The notes under the pieces are model-generated. The model saw nothing but the letters and a program-made list of their open reading frames with translations. It searched no databases and was not told the origin of the DNA. A stretch of 64,000 nt of DNA, taken from Carya illinoinensis. Its lineage: Eukaryota > Streptophyta > Magnoliopsida > Fagales > Juglandaceae. Where the stretch lies: NCBI RefSeq assembly GCF_018687715.1, contig NC_056767.1, forward strand, positions 6,682,001-6,746,000, given 5' to 3'. Position 1 is the stretch's first letter, and each line of letters begins with the position of its first letter. Both the position numbers and the translations under genes were made by a program. Shown in pieces: positions 11,209 through 21,415 of this stretch.

Positions 11209-12251
11209 ATGGCTTCTAAGGATGCTTTTCAATCCTCTAGCTAGGGGTGTAAAAAAAACCGATAAGTCTGTAAACCGGACCGGACCGGTCCAAACCTGTG
11301 GCATCGGTCCGGTCCCGAGGTTGGTTCGGTCTGGTATCGGTTTTAGTTTTCTTAAAACCGGTCAAAATCGGTCCAATTCTATTTTTTTTTCTAAAACCGA
11401 ACCGGACCGGACTGATTTATATATATTTTTTAATTTTTTATATTGTATATAATATTTATATATAATATATAACTATATATAAAATAGTTTTGTATTATAT
11501 AATAAATTGCTAATTGATATAATATTAAATTTTAAAATCTTATATCATTTTGCTTATTGTATTAATAGTTATACTAATATTATATAGTGCATATTAATAG
11601 TTATATTAATACTATATCACTATATAATATGATATATTATTATATTATATATTATAATTTATCATTATAGTCTATAATACAATTATAATATATATTATAA
11701 TATACTACAATATATTATCACCATAGTATTATATACTATAATATACTATATTATATATATTATATAATATATAATATAGTACATTAAAACCGGTAAAACC
11801 GTAGTACCAGTTTAGTAGGGTAACCGGTGCGTAATCGGTTTTGAAAAATGTAAAATCGGTATATACCGGTTTAGTCATAAATTTTGTCCCAAACCGGACC
11901 CATTACACCCCTACCTCTAGCCGTTGGCCTTTGAACTTCAAGGGCCTAGTTGGCACAGTGGACTCGAACGGAATGGCTTCCCAGATCACTCTCTTTCCCA
12001 TGATGTTTGAGAACGAAATACATCTTCCTTTCTGTCGCCCAATTCAAGATGACCTGGACTTTTTGGGGCTTGCTTTGGTGCAACTTCACCTGAATGCTTG
12101 GCGACTTTCGGTTGGTAACTCTGTGGTTTTTTGCATGGTGCTAAGCTTGGGGCCAAATAAGTACCCTGACCTATCAGCCAGGGTGCACCCATCTATTTAT
12201 AGGGTGCTCCACCTCGATGGTAGCACACGCAACTTCCAAGCACTCTCTTAA
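11209..12251 (+). pseudogene. Retroelement gag-like ORF fragment interrupted by an hAT element
   Basis: An ATG at 11209 follows a pyrimidine-rich leader. Its frame (MASKDAFQSSS) runs to the hAT insertion at 11242 and, once one 8 bp target copy is ignored, continues in the same frame at 11922 (RWPLNFKG...) to a TAA at 12249-12251, giving about 120 codons. The stretch with DDLDFLGLALVQLHLNAW resembles the N-terminal region of plant retroelement gag-like or putative plant transposon proteins. That family call is from memory and weak. Sequence after 12251 has gag-like scraps but is frame-shifted. Confidence 0.4.
11242..11913. mobile_element. Non-autonomous hAT-type element, 672 bp
   Basis: The ends are perfect 11 bp inverted repeats, TAGGGGTGTAA at 11242 and TTACACCCCTA ending at 11913. 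They are flanked by a perfect 8 bp target duplication, CCTCTAGC (11234-11241 and 11914-11921). Sub-terminal regions are rich in ACCGG and CCGGT motifs (11275-11410 and 11787-11900), and the centre is extremely AT-rich. No transposase is encoded. An 8 bp duplication with this end type is diagnostic of the hAT superfamily. Confidence 0.93.
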
Positions 12252-12952
12252 AGGCACATCTCCCGCCTAGAAAAGATATATTTTCACATTGAAGACTAGT
12301 CCCAATGCTTCTTCTTCGTGTCTGGCTCGAGATGGGAGTACGCTGAAGGGCCATCTGGTCATATGTCCACAACAGCAAGAGCTTGTCCATTGTGTTATCC
12401 AGGCGAAAGGGGCCAGGTTGGCGATCGTGCTGTTCTGGATGGCGATTCAGTCTAGTGACACCGAGATCGATGTGGTGTTGACCAATGTCAATATCACATG
12501 GTTCCTTACCATGCCCGACCATTCATATGTTTTGGGGAAAATTTTCTTGGGGGATTCTTCTTTGTCTAGGGGCTGTAAAGGGCATTCTAGTTGTTCTGCA
12601 ACCAGAGGCAGGGAGAGACGGCCTCATGTCTCCCACGAAGCAACTGGCAGGGCTCTAAGGGGCGAGGTTGGGAGCTTCCCATCCCTCAACTGTCCTGGGG
12701 GTAGGGGAAAAGCCCCTTGGGCCGAAGCTCCTAAGCAGCCCTCAAATGCTCTTCCTCTAGCAGCAACGTAGGTGGTTTGTCCAACCCTCCCCTCCGAGAG
12801 GTCCTTGTAGGAGAGTCACAGCATCCTCACGCACTGTAATGGCAGCTCCACCAGATTTGGGGTCAGCCGTTCCTAGATTTCGAAGAGATGCCTCCCTTAG
12901 ATCCCGATCTCTAAGGGAATCGGACTAAGAGTTTTTCTCCTTGAATTATCCA
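12252..12952. other. No intact gene; possible continuation of decayed gag-like sequence
   Basis: The longest plus-strand ORF (12289-12771) has no domain I recognise and its composition does not change at its ends. It may be the shifted continuation of the gag-like ORF upstream. No promoter or terminal repeat could be supported. Confidence 0.3.
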
Positions 12953-12961
12953 ATGTATACT

Positions 12962-13048
12962 TGTGAAAAACTCCTTTCTGAGGAACTGTGCACCCCCCGA
13001 GATTAGTCAAGACGTCGTTCAGGACAACCAGTGCTAATCAAAAAAAGA
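12962..13048 (+). mobile_element. Possible SINE 3' end (Au-SINE-like), truncated
   Basis: The stretch contains CTGTGCACCCCCCGAGATTAG followed by GGACAACC and ends in CTAATCAAAAAAA. This pattern, a GTGC.CCCC.G.ATTAGTC core with a short A tail, is typical of the 3' half of Au-type plant SINEs as I recall them. The tRNA-like 5' half with A and B boxes is not visible, so this would be a truncated copy. Confidence 0.35.
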
Positions 13049-13389
13049 GTTAGTATGTTTCTGAGGAAGTATATTTCTTTCTTTTGAATAGAGTTAGTAA
13101 AAGCATATAACTTCATTAATATTTTATAATCAGAATTGGGGCAATGCTGCAATCCAATTAGGACCCTTTTTTGTTTTAAATTTGCCTCGGTGTGTTGTTT
13201 TAGTCTTGAAATTAGAATTTGTGTAGAAAGATGCTTAGTTATTGCCACGTCGTTTATTTCCTATTTTTCTGAACGACTAGCCTTGGTATGCCTTAGGAAG
13301 CTAAGATTTTGCACAATTATGCATATCTAGGCTGATTAGATAAGTTTCATGTTACACAAGAATATCGAATAATTTATAGTCTTCTCTTA

Positions 13390-14062
13390 ACCGTCTTCTG
13401 AAGGCAATTGAAGTGGAGTTTATTGAGTCATTCCTACTTCTATTGGAGTATCTACTAACCACGGTGGGTATAGTGGGAGTTATGGGGGAAATAGAAGAGA
13501 TCTTGGATCTTCTGAAGCTAATTGAGGAGAAGAATAGGCCTATTGAGGTCAATTGTAGCAAAGTGGAGTTGATTAATGAGAAGGGAGAGGAGTATTGTGG
13601 GAAAAATATGCTCAAATAGGAAGATTCGAAGGGACACTATCAAAGTGACGATGGAGAAAATTTGGAAGGTGGGTAAGCCAATGGAATTTCAGGAGATTGG
13701 TTTTAACTGCTTTGTCATTACATTAGCGAGTCAAAGCGATAAATATAGAGTACTGTCCATGGCTCTTTGATAACCATTTGTTCATTCTGAAAGGTATGAT
13801 GGTAATACTCAAACGAACTTGTTGGATTTTGATGATGAGAAGTTTTGGGTTTAAATGCATAACCTCCCACTAGGTTATATGAACAGATGGATGGGAGACC
13901 AAATTGGAAACTCAGTCAGAAAGGTAATAGAGGTAGATGTCCAAGAAGAAGCACTAGTGTGGGATCGCTTTTTTAGGCTGAAGATTGAGTGTGATTTGAA
14001 GAAACCGATGGCAATGGGGAGAACCATGAATGTAGAAGGAGGAAGAATAAGGGTGCCACTAT
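13390..14062 (+). pseudogene. LINE ORF1 remnant (DUF4283-like), plus strand
   Basis: Frame-shifted pieces encode KIWKVGKPMEF..IGFNCFVITL, then FWVxMHNLPLGYMNRWMGDQIG, then a basic region. The MHNLPLGYM stretch is the conserved core of DUF4283 in the ORF1/gag-like protein of plant L1-like LINEs, which binds RNA. Stops and frameshifts near 13617, 13768 and 13853 break it. It lies in the correct order and orientation upstream of the endonuclease remnant at 14791. Confidence 0.7.
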
Positions 14063-14790
14063 AGTAGGAAAAGATACCAAAAATGTACTTTCATTGTAGG
14101 AGAATTGTCCATGGAAAGAAGGGATGTACGAGTGGAGAGCTTGGAAATTCTTAGAGAAGTGGTGGTGAGTCTCAGTACAGTATGTGGTTGAGAGCGACGA
14201 CTGTAAATCGGAGGTGGAATGAGAGGAAGGGGGAACAAAGCAAAAAGAGGGTTGACTTTGGTCAATCTTATCCTCTAAACTCATGCTCAGGGATGGAGAA
14301 GAATGGTGTGATGCCTTAGAGGGAGAAGGAGGGTAGAAGGGAGAATGAAGCAAGGGAGTCGAGGGAGGAGGTGAGGATGACAAAAGGAAAGATGGGGGAG
14401 GATGACGAACTAGCGATTGTTGGATCGAAGGAGAATGGGCTTTCGGGTGGTTCTAAGGGAGTAGGCCTAGATAACTATAATACAAGTTCATGCAATAATA
14501 CATCTTCATCAAGCACATCCAATTAGTTTTGATCACTGGAGAAGAAGCGATTGTGAGCTCCATCGAGCAAGGGAGAACAAAGGGGTTAGCAAGTGCTACT
14601 GGAAGAGAAGAGCTAGAGGGAGGATCCCAAAAGGTGATTTAATCTCCATCTCTATCTAAACAAGCTTTTGATCATGTGGCGGGGGAGTTTTCGCTGGGGA
14701 TGCTGAGAAAAAAGCTAGGAATAAAGATGGGGAGGGCTAGATTTTGGAGTTGTGTGAGGCGATAGCTATGATGCAGCCCCTCTTCTCATT

Positions 14791-15442
14791 ATGAAAATCA
14801 TAAGTTGGAACTACAGACGGCCTAGGAACCCTTAGATGGTTCAAGATCTTTACCTGATGGTAAAGGATAAGCTTTACCCGATGGTAAAGGATAAGCACCC
14901 CCAATTGGTGTTCTTGAAGGAAACTGTGGTTAATGTAGGGAGGTTGGAGTGTCTGGAAAGGAAAATACAAATGGATGGTTGCTTTGTGGTAGATCTAATT
15001 GGTAGGAGAGGGGGTCTACCTTTATTTTGGAAAAGTGAAAATGAAGTGGAGGTATTGAATTATTTTCAATTGCATATAAATGTCTTAGTCAAGGGTGAGG
15101 AGAATAGAAGGGAGTGGGTTTTCAAAGGGTCCTATGGGCACCTTGATACTTGGTAGAAGAAGTATTCATGGGAATTACTAACTAGTTTAAAACCTAGGAA
15201 TCGCGTAGCATGGTGTGTGCTTGGTGATTTTAATGAAATTTTATTTCAGTTAGAGAAGGTTGGGGGAAGACAAAGGGCTGAAAACCAAATGTGCCAGTTT
15301 CGAGAGGTGCTTGAGGAAAAAAAAAAATTTGTTTGATCTAGGTTGTAGCGGTAGATTTTTCACATGGAGGAATAAGCATTCAGACCATACACTTACAAAG
15401 GAAAAAATAGATAGGTGTGTGGAAAACAACCTTTGGAGATAA
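14791..15442 (+). pseudogene. LINE ORF2 endonuclease remnant, plus strand
   Basis: From an ATG at 14791 the reading KIISWN matches the start of an AP-endonuclease domain (normally SWNCRG). It continues with HPQLVFLKET, DGCFVVDLIGRRGGLPLFW and FTWRNKH. These are landmarks of the L1-like endonuclease. A 24 bp tandem duplication (CTGATGGTAAAGGATAAG-type unit, about 14853-14901) and several frameshifts inactivate it. The reverse transcriptase that should follow is missing; the next sequence is the zinc-binding domain. Confidence 0.7.
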
Positions 15443-15479
15443 ATGTTTAAGGAGGTAAGAAGATTTGGTTAAAACAATT

Positions 15480-16030
15480 TTGAAAGAATAAGAAGCTGAG
15501 ATTGTCTGCAGCCTTCCTGTCAATCAAACAAGTCTATTAGACAAACAAATATGGGATCCAACAAAGAACAGGTTATTTGGTGTTAAAAGTGCTTATCATC
15601 TTGACATGTGTAGGAACATAATGGATAAAGGGGAGTGCTCATAGGGCACTACAAATGGCTAGAAGATGTTATGGAACCTGAATGTGCCTGGTGTAGTGAA
15701 AATATTTTTATTGAAAACTCTTAATGACAGTCTACCAACAAAGAAGAATCTGGCTCGTAGAAAGGTGGTGGAAAACACTTGCTACCCTATGTGTGAGTCA
15801 AAAGAGGAATCTACTTGTCATGAGTTATAGAGCTGCAGAGGAGCTACAAATGTGTGGGCAGAACAGTTCATTTATAGAAGTGGTCTAGCAATGAGGTGGA
15901 GTCATATGAGGTTTGGGATAGGCTAGTGACCAAAGTATCTAAGGTAAAATTGGAGTTGTTGGCAGTAGTGATGAGAAGGATATGGTTAAGGAGAAATGCT
16001 TTTCTCTTTAAAAAGAAGTTTGAGGGACCG
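15480..16030 (+). pseudogene. LINE zf-RVT domain remnant, plus strand
   Basis: Pieces read FGVKSAYHL, then PGVVKIFLLKTLNDSLPTKKNL and RRKVVENTCYPMC, then WLRRNAFLFKKKF. This is the zinc-binding region that follows the reverse transcriptase of plant LINEs. The core RT is deleted between here and 15442. The sequence stops abruptly near 16030, where a LINE ORF1 fragment on the opposite strand begins. Confidence 0.65.
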
Positions 16031-16033
16031 GAA

Positions 16034-16547
16034 CCTATTGGTTCACATATTTCCTTAGTCATATACCCCAAAGGCATATCATGTAATTGAACCCAGAACA
16101 AGTATGAGTTGAAAATAACATCTTTTGGGCGAGTACCACTGTCAAATTCTTGCAAACACACCAGTAGTCTATCAAAAGACCATGGTCGACCCAGCAGTAC
16201 TTTTTCCTTATCAGCTTCACACTGAAACTCCACTATAAAGAGATTTTTCACCTACCACTTTGAAAAAGAAAATTCTATACACCATACTACCATCCCACTA
16301 AGTAAAATGTGGCACAATTACCATCATTGATTGATCATTTATCACATGCTTCTTTATCATCAAACAGTGATAAATGCATCACATCATATATAATGTGATG
16401 CAAGTGGGATGATGTTGTGGTGTATAGCATTACTCCTTTGAAAAATATTAACCCCTCATGTTTCCACACTTTCGAAATGGTATTCTTGAAAGCCTCTTGG
16501 TTGATAACTTTTTCTGTACGATGAAAGGTATAAATATAGTCTCCCAT
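16034..16547 (-). pseudogene. LINE ORF1 remnant (DUF4283-like), minus strand, with MITE
   Basis: On the minus strand 16547-16436 encodes VINQEAFKNTISKVWKHEG and 16257-16034 encodes FIVEFQCEADKEKVLLGRPW, then VCLQEF and FWVQLHDMPLGYMTKEICEPIG. Together these form the DUF4283 part of a plant LINE ORF1. The two parts are contiguous in frame once the 168 bp MITE at 16268-16435 and one 10 bp target copy are ignored. The downstream part of ORF1 and all of ORF2 are absent. Confidence 0.75.
16268..16435. mobile_element. Mutator-type MITE, 168 bp
   Basis: The insert is bracketed by a perfect 10 bp duplication, CTTTGAAAAA (16258-16267 and 16436-16445). Its ends are inverted repeats, with CTATACACCA shared exactly and CATCCCAC shared further in (20 of 24 positions from 16275). 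The interior is nearly palindromic around ATGCATCACATC. Target duplications of 9-11 bp are characteristic of MULEs. It interrupts the DUF4283 frame of a LINE ORF1, which confirms it as an insertion. Confidence 0.88.
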
Positions 16548-16751
16548 TCTTGGAAGAATTCTTAAATGCTTTAGAATGAAGAACTAATTCATGTTTCTCT
16601 TTATTTGTTAAATTAAAACCTTACCTCAATTACGTTAACTCATCCTCCATACTAACCTGATCTTTAGACGTATGTCCAAGAGACAAATCTTTGCCTAGGC
16701 AAAGAGAGAAACACCTCACCCTACATAGAGGAGAGAACCAACTCTCCCATA

Positions 16752-17022
16752 TTCTTGCCACTTGTTTACCCGTTTATTGTGCTTCTTCTCTCTTTCACTT
16801 TTTGGTAGTTGCTACTAATTTATTCATTACTACTTCCACCCTCTAGCTATTACCATGCACATTATTACATATGATCTCTTGCATTTCTCGTTTCTTGTAG
16901 TTCATGTTAGTTACTGCTTTAAACATGATCTTTGTTATGTTATGATGCTAGCAATTTCAGGTATGCTTTAAGTCAAAAGTCTTTTATTTATATTGTTATT
17001 GTAAGTAAATGTTTATGAAATC
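16752..17022 (+). repeat. Direct repeat, left copy (partner 18030-18282)
   Basis: About 255-270 bp, beginning TTCTTGCCACTTG and ending AAATGTTTATGAAAT, recur at 18030-18282 with small indels. The repeat contains a polypyrimidine stretch and AGTTGCTACTAATTTATTC. The two copies flank the non-coding part of the esterase upstream region. No coding content. Confidence 0.8.
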
Positions 17023-17099
17023 ATTTAAAGCATGCTTCATTAGCTTGTATAATTAAGAATGATAAAATCAATAAGGGAAAGAAATATGTAATAGATGAA

Positions 17100-17313
17100 G
17101 GAAAGGAACATCATGTTTTCTTGTCTTTTAGATGTTGCAGGAGTGATAGTTGTGCAGTGATGGAAGAGAAGCAGGCTGCATCTTATATTTATATGAATTG
17201 AAACTCCATTTTAGGTGGTGTATAGAGTGTATGATTTGTTTCTAGCCCTCAACCTCTAACCAAGAAAACAAACTTGCACTCAATATCAGGAGTTTTCGAC
17301 CACCAAAAAGATA
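17100..17313 (-). repeat. Inverted copy of the esterase promoter, 5' UTR and start codon
   Basis: The reverse complement of this segment matches 18735-18955 over roughly 215 bp. The shared part covers a GTGGTCGAAA motif, the CTTGGTTAGAG stretch, CAAATCATACACTCT, a TATAAATATAAG box (here 17183-17194 on the minus strand), the 5' UTR, and an ATGATGTT start (17114-17107). After about seven codons the similarity to the esterase stops. It is the remnant of a second esterase gene facing the other way, or an inverted duplication of the promoter. Confidence 0.85.
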
Positions 17314-18029
17314 GTACCTAAACTTCATTTTTAGCCTCATCTCTATAACTGAGGAAACAAACTAGTTTTCAGTATTTGTAATCTTGATTATTGTTACATC
17401 ATGGAAGTCATTAATTCTCTAAGAAAGTTGTGAACATCGAATGCACTGTACCAGTTGTTAGATGCTAATTTATAACCAAAAAGAAAATATCATAATAATG
17501 CCAATAAATTAAATTAAAAATTGGCTGCATGTTTGGAAGCCACTCCCATAGGTTATATATCAATATAACTTTGCTCAACTCTTTTCATCTAAGAGTAGTT
17601 ACATGGACTATTTTCCCAAAATCAATTTTTAAAGTAATGTTAAATACAGTTTTAATTAGAGCGTACAAGTTTCGTGCACTCAATTAGAGTTTGTAAGTAA
17701 TGATTGGTACAAGCCCCGCATATGCCTTTTGTAAAAGTGTGGACCCCAATAAAAAAATAATTTTTTTAGCAATTTTTGAGCGTAAGACTTATCTGTTTAA
17801 AATTTTTACAAATCATGTATCTTCTTCAAATTATGTTGGCCATATATATGCCTTGATAGCCATACAACGCTCACCAATCAAGGGCGAGTGGGAGTCATAA
17901 TAATACGCCAAGAGCCTGATAGCCTAATTGCATAAGATTCAGCTCTCCAAATGAAAACTAAATATTTGAAACCCCTCACTTCCCCTTTGTTAAGAAAGAA
18001 AAAAGAAACTATAATATAGACCTTCATTT
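17314..18029. other. Non-coding spacer in the esterase upstream region
   Basis: AT-rich sequence with no gene recognised. A stretch at 17660-17770 (AAAAGTGTGGACCCC followed by A/T runs) loosely resembles the dimeric repeat units at 683-1081. No terminal repeats were found. Confidence 0.4.
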
Positions 18030-18282
18030 TCTTGCCACTTGGTTGTCTGTTTATTGTACTTCTCATCTCATGCACTTTTCGATAGTTGCTACTAATTTAT
18101 TCATTATTACTTCCATCCTCTATTATCAAGCACATTATTACATATCTCTTGCATAATTTCTCGTTTCTTGTAGTTCATGTTAGTCATCGTTTTAAATCTT
18201 TGTTATGTTAAGATGCTATTTCAGGTATGCTTTCATGTCAAAAGTCTTTTATTTATATTGTTATTGTAAATAAATGTTTATG
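18030..18282 (+). repeat. Direct repeat, right copy (partner 16752-17022)
   Basis: Second copy of the direct repeat described at 16752-17022, with several short deletions relative to it. It lies about 450 bp upstream of the esterase inverted-repeat arm. Confidence 0.8.
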
Positions 18283-18734
18283 AAATATTAATTTTGATAT
18301 TATTTTTTATTCTGTATTCTGTAACGTCTAGCACATGTTTTCACACTCTATGTCGATGGACTCACCTGTTTATCTTCACTATTTTTCTCCAGATGACTTT
18401 GATAGTTGTGACAGGTGGAATTGATGACACATGACAGGACTATAAAATAAATTTAAGATAAGTGTCGTGTCATAAGTTGATTGGTGAGATTTTAGACACT
18501 ACGTAATAGAGTTTAGTTTGTTGTATCTGAAAGAATTTTTTAGGTACTTTATTTTTTGGAAATATTGTATTTAAGATTTCTTAATATTATGGATTTCAGA
18601 TCTAGATCAAAAGGAGTACTATATTTACGAAAATAGCCTCAATTTAGAACTGGGTAGTAAAATTTTTGTAAAAACTATAATGTCTTAATCATTTTCACAA
18701 TTCAAATAAAAAATTATCATAAGACAAATGAACA

Positions 18735-18955
18735 TCCTATCCTTTTTGTGGTCGAAAGCTGCTCATATTGATACCTATTTTGTTTCTTGGTTAGAGAGTT
18801 GAGGGCTAGAAACAAATCATACACTCTGTACGCCACCTAAAACGGATTTCCAAGTCATATATAAATATAAGATGTACCTTGCTTCTCTTCCATCACTACA
18901 CAACTATTACACCTGTAATATCTAAAAGACAAGAAAAAATGATGTTTGTTTCCAT
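18735..18955 (+). repeat. Inverted repeat arm over the active esterase promoter
   Basis: Right arm of the inverted repeat with 17100-17313, about 1.4 kb away. It includes the TATA box, leader and first codons of the intact esterase gene. A transcript spanning both arms could fold into a hairpin with a roughly 200 bp imperfect stem; whether one is made cannot be seen here. Confidence 0.85.
18858..18867 (+). promoter_or_regulatory. TATA box of the esterase gene
   Basis: TATATAAATA lies 72 bases upstream of the chosen ATG, leaving room for a start site near 18890 and a leader of about 50 nt. The box is conserved in the inverted copy upstream, which supports it as a real element. Confidence 0.6.
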
Positions 18956-19973
18956 CATCTTCCTTGTACTTGTTACTCATGTTGGGTCTGTTATGCCAAC
19001 CGAAGAGCTCAAACCCAAAAACATATTCCTCTTAGCAGGACAAAGCAACATGGCTGGGCGAGGAGGCATTTACAATGACACCAAAACCAACTTGCACAAG
19101 TGGGATGGAAAGGTTCCTCCACAATGCACTCCCACTCCAAAGATCCTCACACTATCTTTAAACAAGACTTGGGAGATAGCTCGTGAACCTCTCCATAAGG
19201 AAATTGATAATTTGAAGACCTGTGGAGTGGGACCAGGCATGCCCTTTTCCAACCAAATATTGGCAAAACATCCAGACTTTGGAGTGATTGGCCTGGTCCC
19301 TTGCGCAGTAGGAGGAACAAAGATAGAAAAGTGGCAAAAGGGTACTACTCTATACAATCAATTGGTGGATAGAGCAAGAGCTGCGAGGCAATGTACTAGT
19401 TGTAATATTCGTGCACTGCTTTGGTATCAAGGAGAGAGTGATTGTGGTGAGCGGGACTCTAGGCTCTATATGGGAAGGTTGGAGAAGTTTTTCAATAATC
19501 TTCGGCACGATCTTGACTCTCCTTATCTCCCCATTCTTTTGGTATGTACTAATTTATATGCAGATATACTAGATCTTGTTTATAATAAAAGTGATTTTAC
19601 AATCTAACATATCATATCAAATCACGTCAGTTTGTAGATTTAATTTTGTAAAATTACAAATTGGTTACACTTCTACGTAACGCACCTTCGCAAATCATTA
19701 TAAAAATTATAAAAATATAAATGTTTTTTGCAGGTTGTAATTTCTGCTGGAGAAGGAAACTTCCTAAGAAATGTAAGAGATGCTCAGCTGAATATAAATT
19801 TGAAGAATGTCGTGCGCGTTGATGCCATGGGCTTAACCCTATTACCAGATCATTTGCATTTGGATACAAAGTCTGCTGTTCGCATTGGTCAGAAGCTAGC
19901 TGATGATTTTCTTTTATCACAAGAAGTAATTAAACCAAACCGATCCCCAAAATTCAATAATCTAAATAAATAG
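18939..19973 (+). CDS. Secreted SGNH/SASA-domain carbohydrate esterase (two exons)
   Basis: Exons 18939-19541 and 19734-19973 join in phase 0 (TTG|GTATGT...TTTGCAG|GTT) to give 280 aa, close to the usual 260 or so for plant proteins like Arabidopsis At4g34215. Residues 1-18 form a hydrophobic signal peptide (MMFVSIIFLVLV), so export to the wall or secretory path is likely. SGNH landmarks are present: GQSN at 34-37 with the nucleophile Ser36, CAVGGT with Gly125-Gly126, WYQGESD at 162-168, and D240..H243 as the Asp-His pair. The family removes O-acetyl groups from carbohydrates; the substrate is unknown. An earlier in-frame ATG at 18879 would bury the signal peptide and lies close to the TATA box, so the ATG at 18939 is preferred. 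No break was found. Its promoter has an inverted copy upstream. Confidence 0.92.
19542..19733 (+). other. Esterase intron
   Basis: A 192 bp AT-rich intron with GTATGT donor and a polypyrimidine-TTTTTTGCAG acceptor. Removing it restores the conserved LPILLVVISAGEG reading of the family. Confidence 0.9.
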
Positions 19974-20324
19974 TGTGTTAGTATGGAACTAATGCTTGAT
20001 ATAGTAGTAGGGTATGCAAGAATTGAGCACTCCTTTTGAAAAAGAATAGGCTCACCATAAAAGTATACAGTGCACGGAGTTTATATACACTAAAATTATA
20101 TCTAGCATTAATAGTTTGTAATATCTTAAATAACAGTTCTCGTCAATGTCCTATTTCCATTATGTCTCTTTCTTTCTATGTTTGTGATATTCTTTGTCCC
20201 AATGTTGCCCAAAATCTTTCAGAATGCTTCTCTGTTATCTTCTTTGAGAAAAGCTTGTATGCCACCCCATGTTTACCGCTGATCAGAAAAAAAAAAAAAA
20301 AAAAATTACTTAATATTTGAGGAA
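19974..20324. other. Esterase 3' flank and A-tract
   Basis: No gene seen. A run of about 20 A residues at 20287-20306 directly precedes the start of copy B. It could be an old retroposon tail, but no matching body was identified. Confidence 0.4.
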
Positions 20325-21015
20325 GTGATTTTAAGTATATTGATGTATTTTTTTATTTTTAAAAAGTATTTAAATATATTTAAAAATGTGAATAGAAAAA
20401 TGAAAAAAAAAAAGTTGCAAAAGCAACTAGCAGTAACAATGAGCGGTGCTATTCTGGCAGTGCTCATTTTCTACGTACCAAATCTTTTGGTTGCCCATCA
20501 ACTTTTGACTTACGAATTTTTATCAATGATTTTATCAATCTTAATCATACAAGTTGACCAAACATATTTCAAAATTAAACGATTTCATAATTCAATCACT
20601 AAAATCTATCACATGGTTCCTTCAAAGTCCATATGTTAATTAAAAACTAAAATCTAAAATTATAAAAATAACTTACAACTCTTTTACATTTATTTTATAA
20701 TTTTTTTGATTTAAAATTATTTTATGGAATTAACAAAATTAAATTGGTCAGTTATAAAATAAATTATAAAAAATTATAGAAACTATATAATTCACACCAA
20801 TGATATTATAAGTATTAATTTATAAATAAATTTAATTTAAACTTATATTATAAAGCAAATTATATTATACCAATGATTATAAATAAGCGGTAAATGTCTT
20901 GGTATTAGTGATATATTCCCTCCAAGGTTAAAAGTTTGAATTTAATTAGAGGCAAACAATCTAAGAGCCATTAATTAAAAGATTATTTTTCTTGAATTAT
21001 TTAAAGTGCAAGGTT

Positions 21016-21415
21016 ACATACAGTCGTGAAGTATGTAAGCGTCGTGCAGTCGTTTTGAAAAAGTGTGGAGTCCACTATTAGAAAATTAAATTTCTTTTCA
21101 TATGAGTCACGTATTTATTTATTTTTTGAAAGTAATTATGCAGAACTTGCATACTAACGACTATTAAAAAATTAATAATGAACTAAACTCTTTTTAAAAT
21201 GATGATTATACATAACATTACACTATGTATTGGCAAGAATCTCTTCGTCGAACGCTTGTAGTTTGCTACATACAATCATGGAGTGCGCAAGCGCAGTGCA
21301 ATTGTATTGAAAAGGAATAAAGTCTACTATTAAAAGAATTAATTTCTTTTAATGTGGGCCCCATATTTATTCCTTTTTTTCAAAATGATTATATGGTGCT
21401 TGCACACTTACGACT
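21016..21415 (+). repeat. Dimeric repeat, copy B
   Basis: Units at 21016-21162 and 21268-21415 correspond to those at 683-829 and 936-1081. Both units are present in the same arrangement, so the dimer predates the segmental duplication. Confidence 0.6.

Noticed and set aside
10777..11244. 155-codon ORF ahead of the hAT element
   Set aside because: Only its last 11 codons (from the ATG at 11209) belong to the gag-like frame; the rest is composition-driven and overlaps several other frames equally open.
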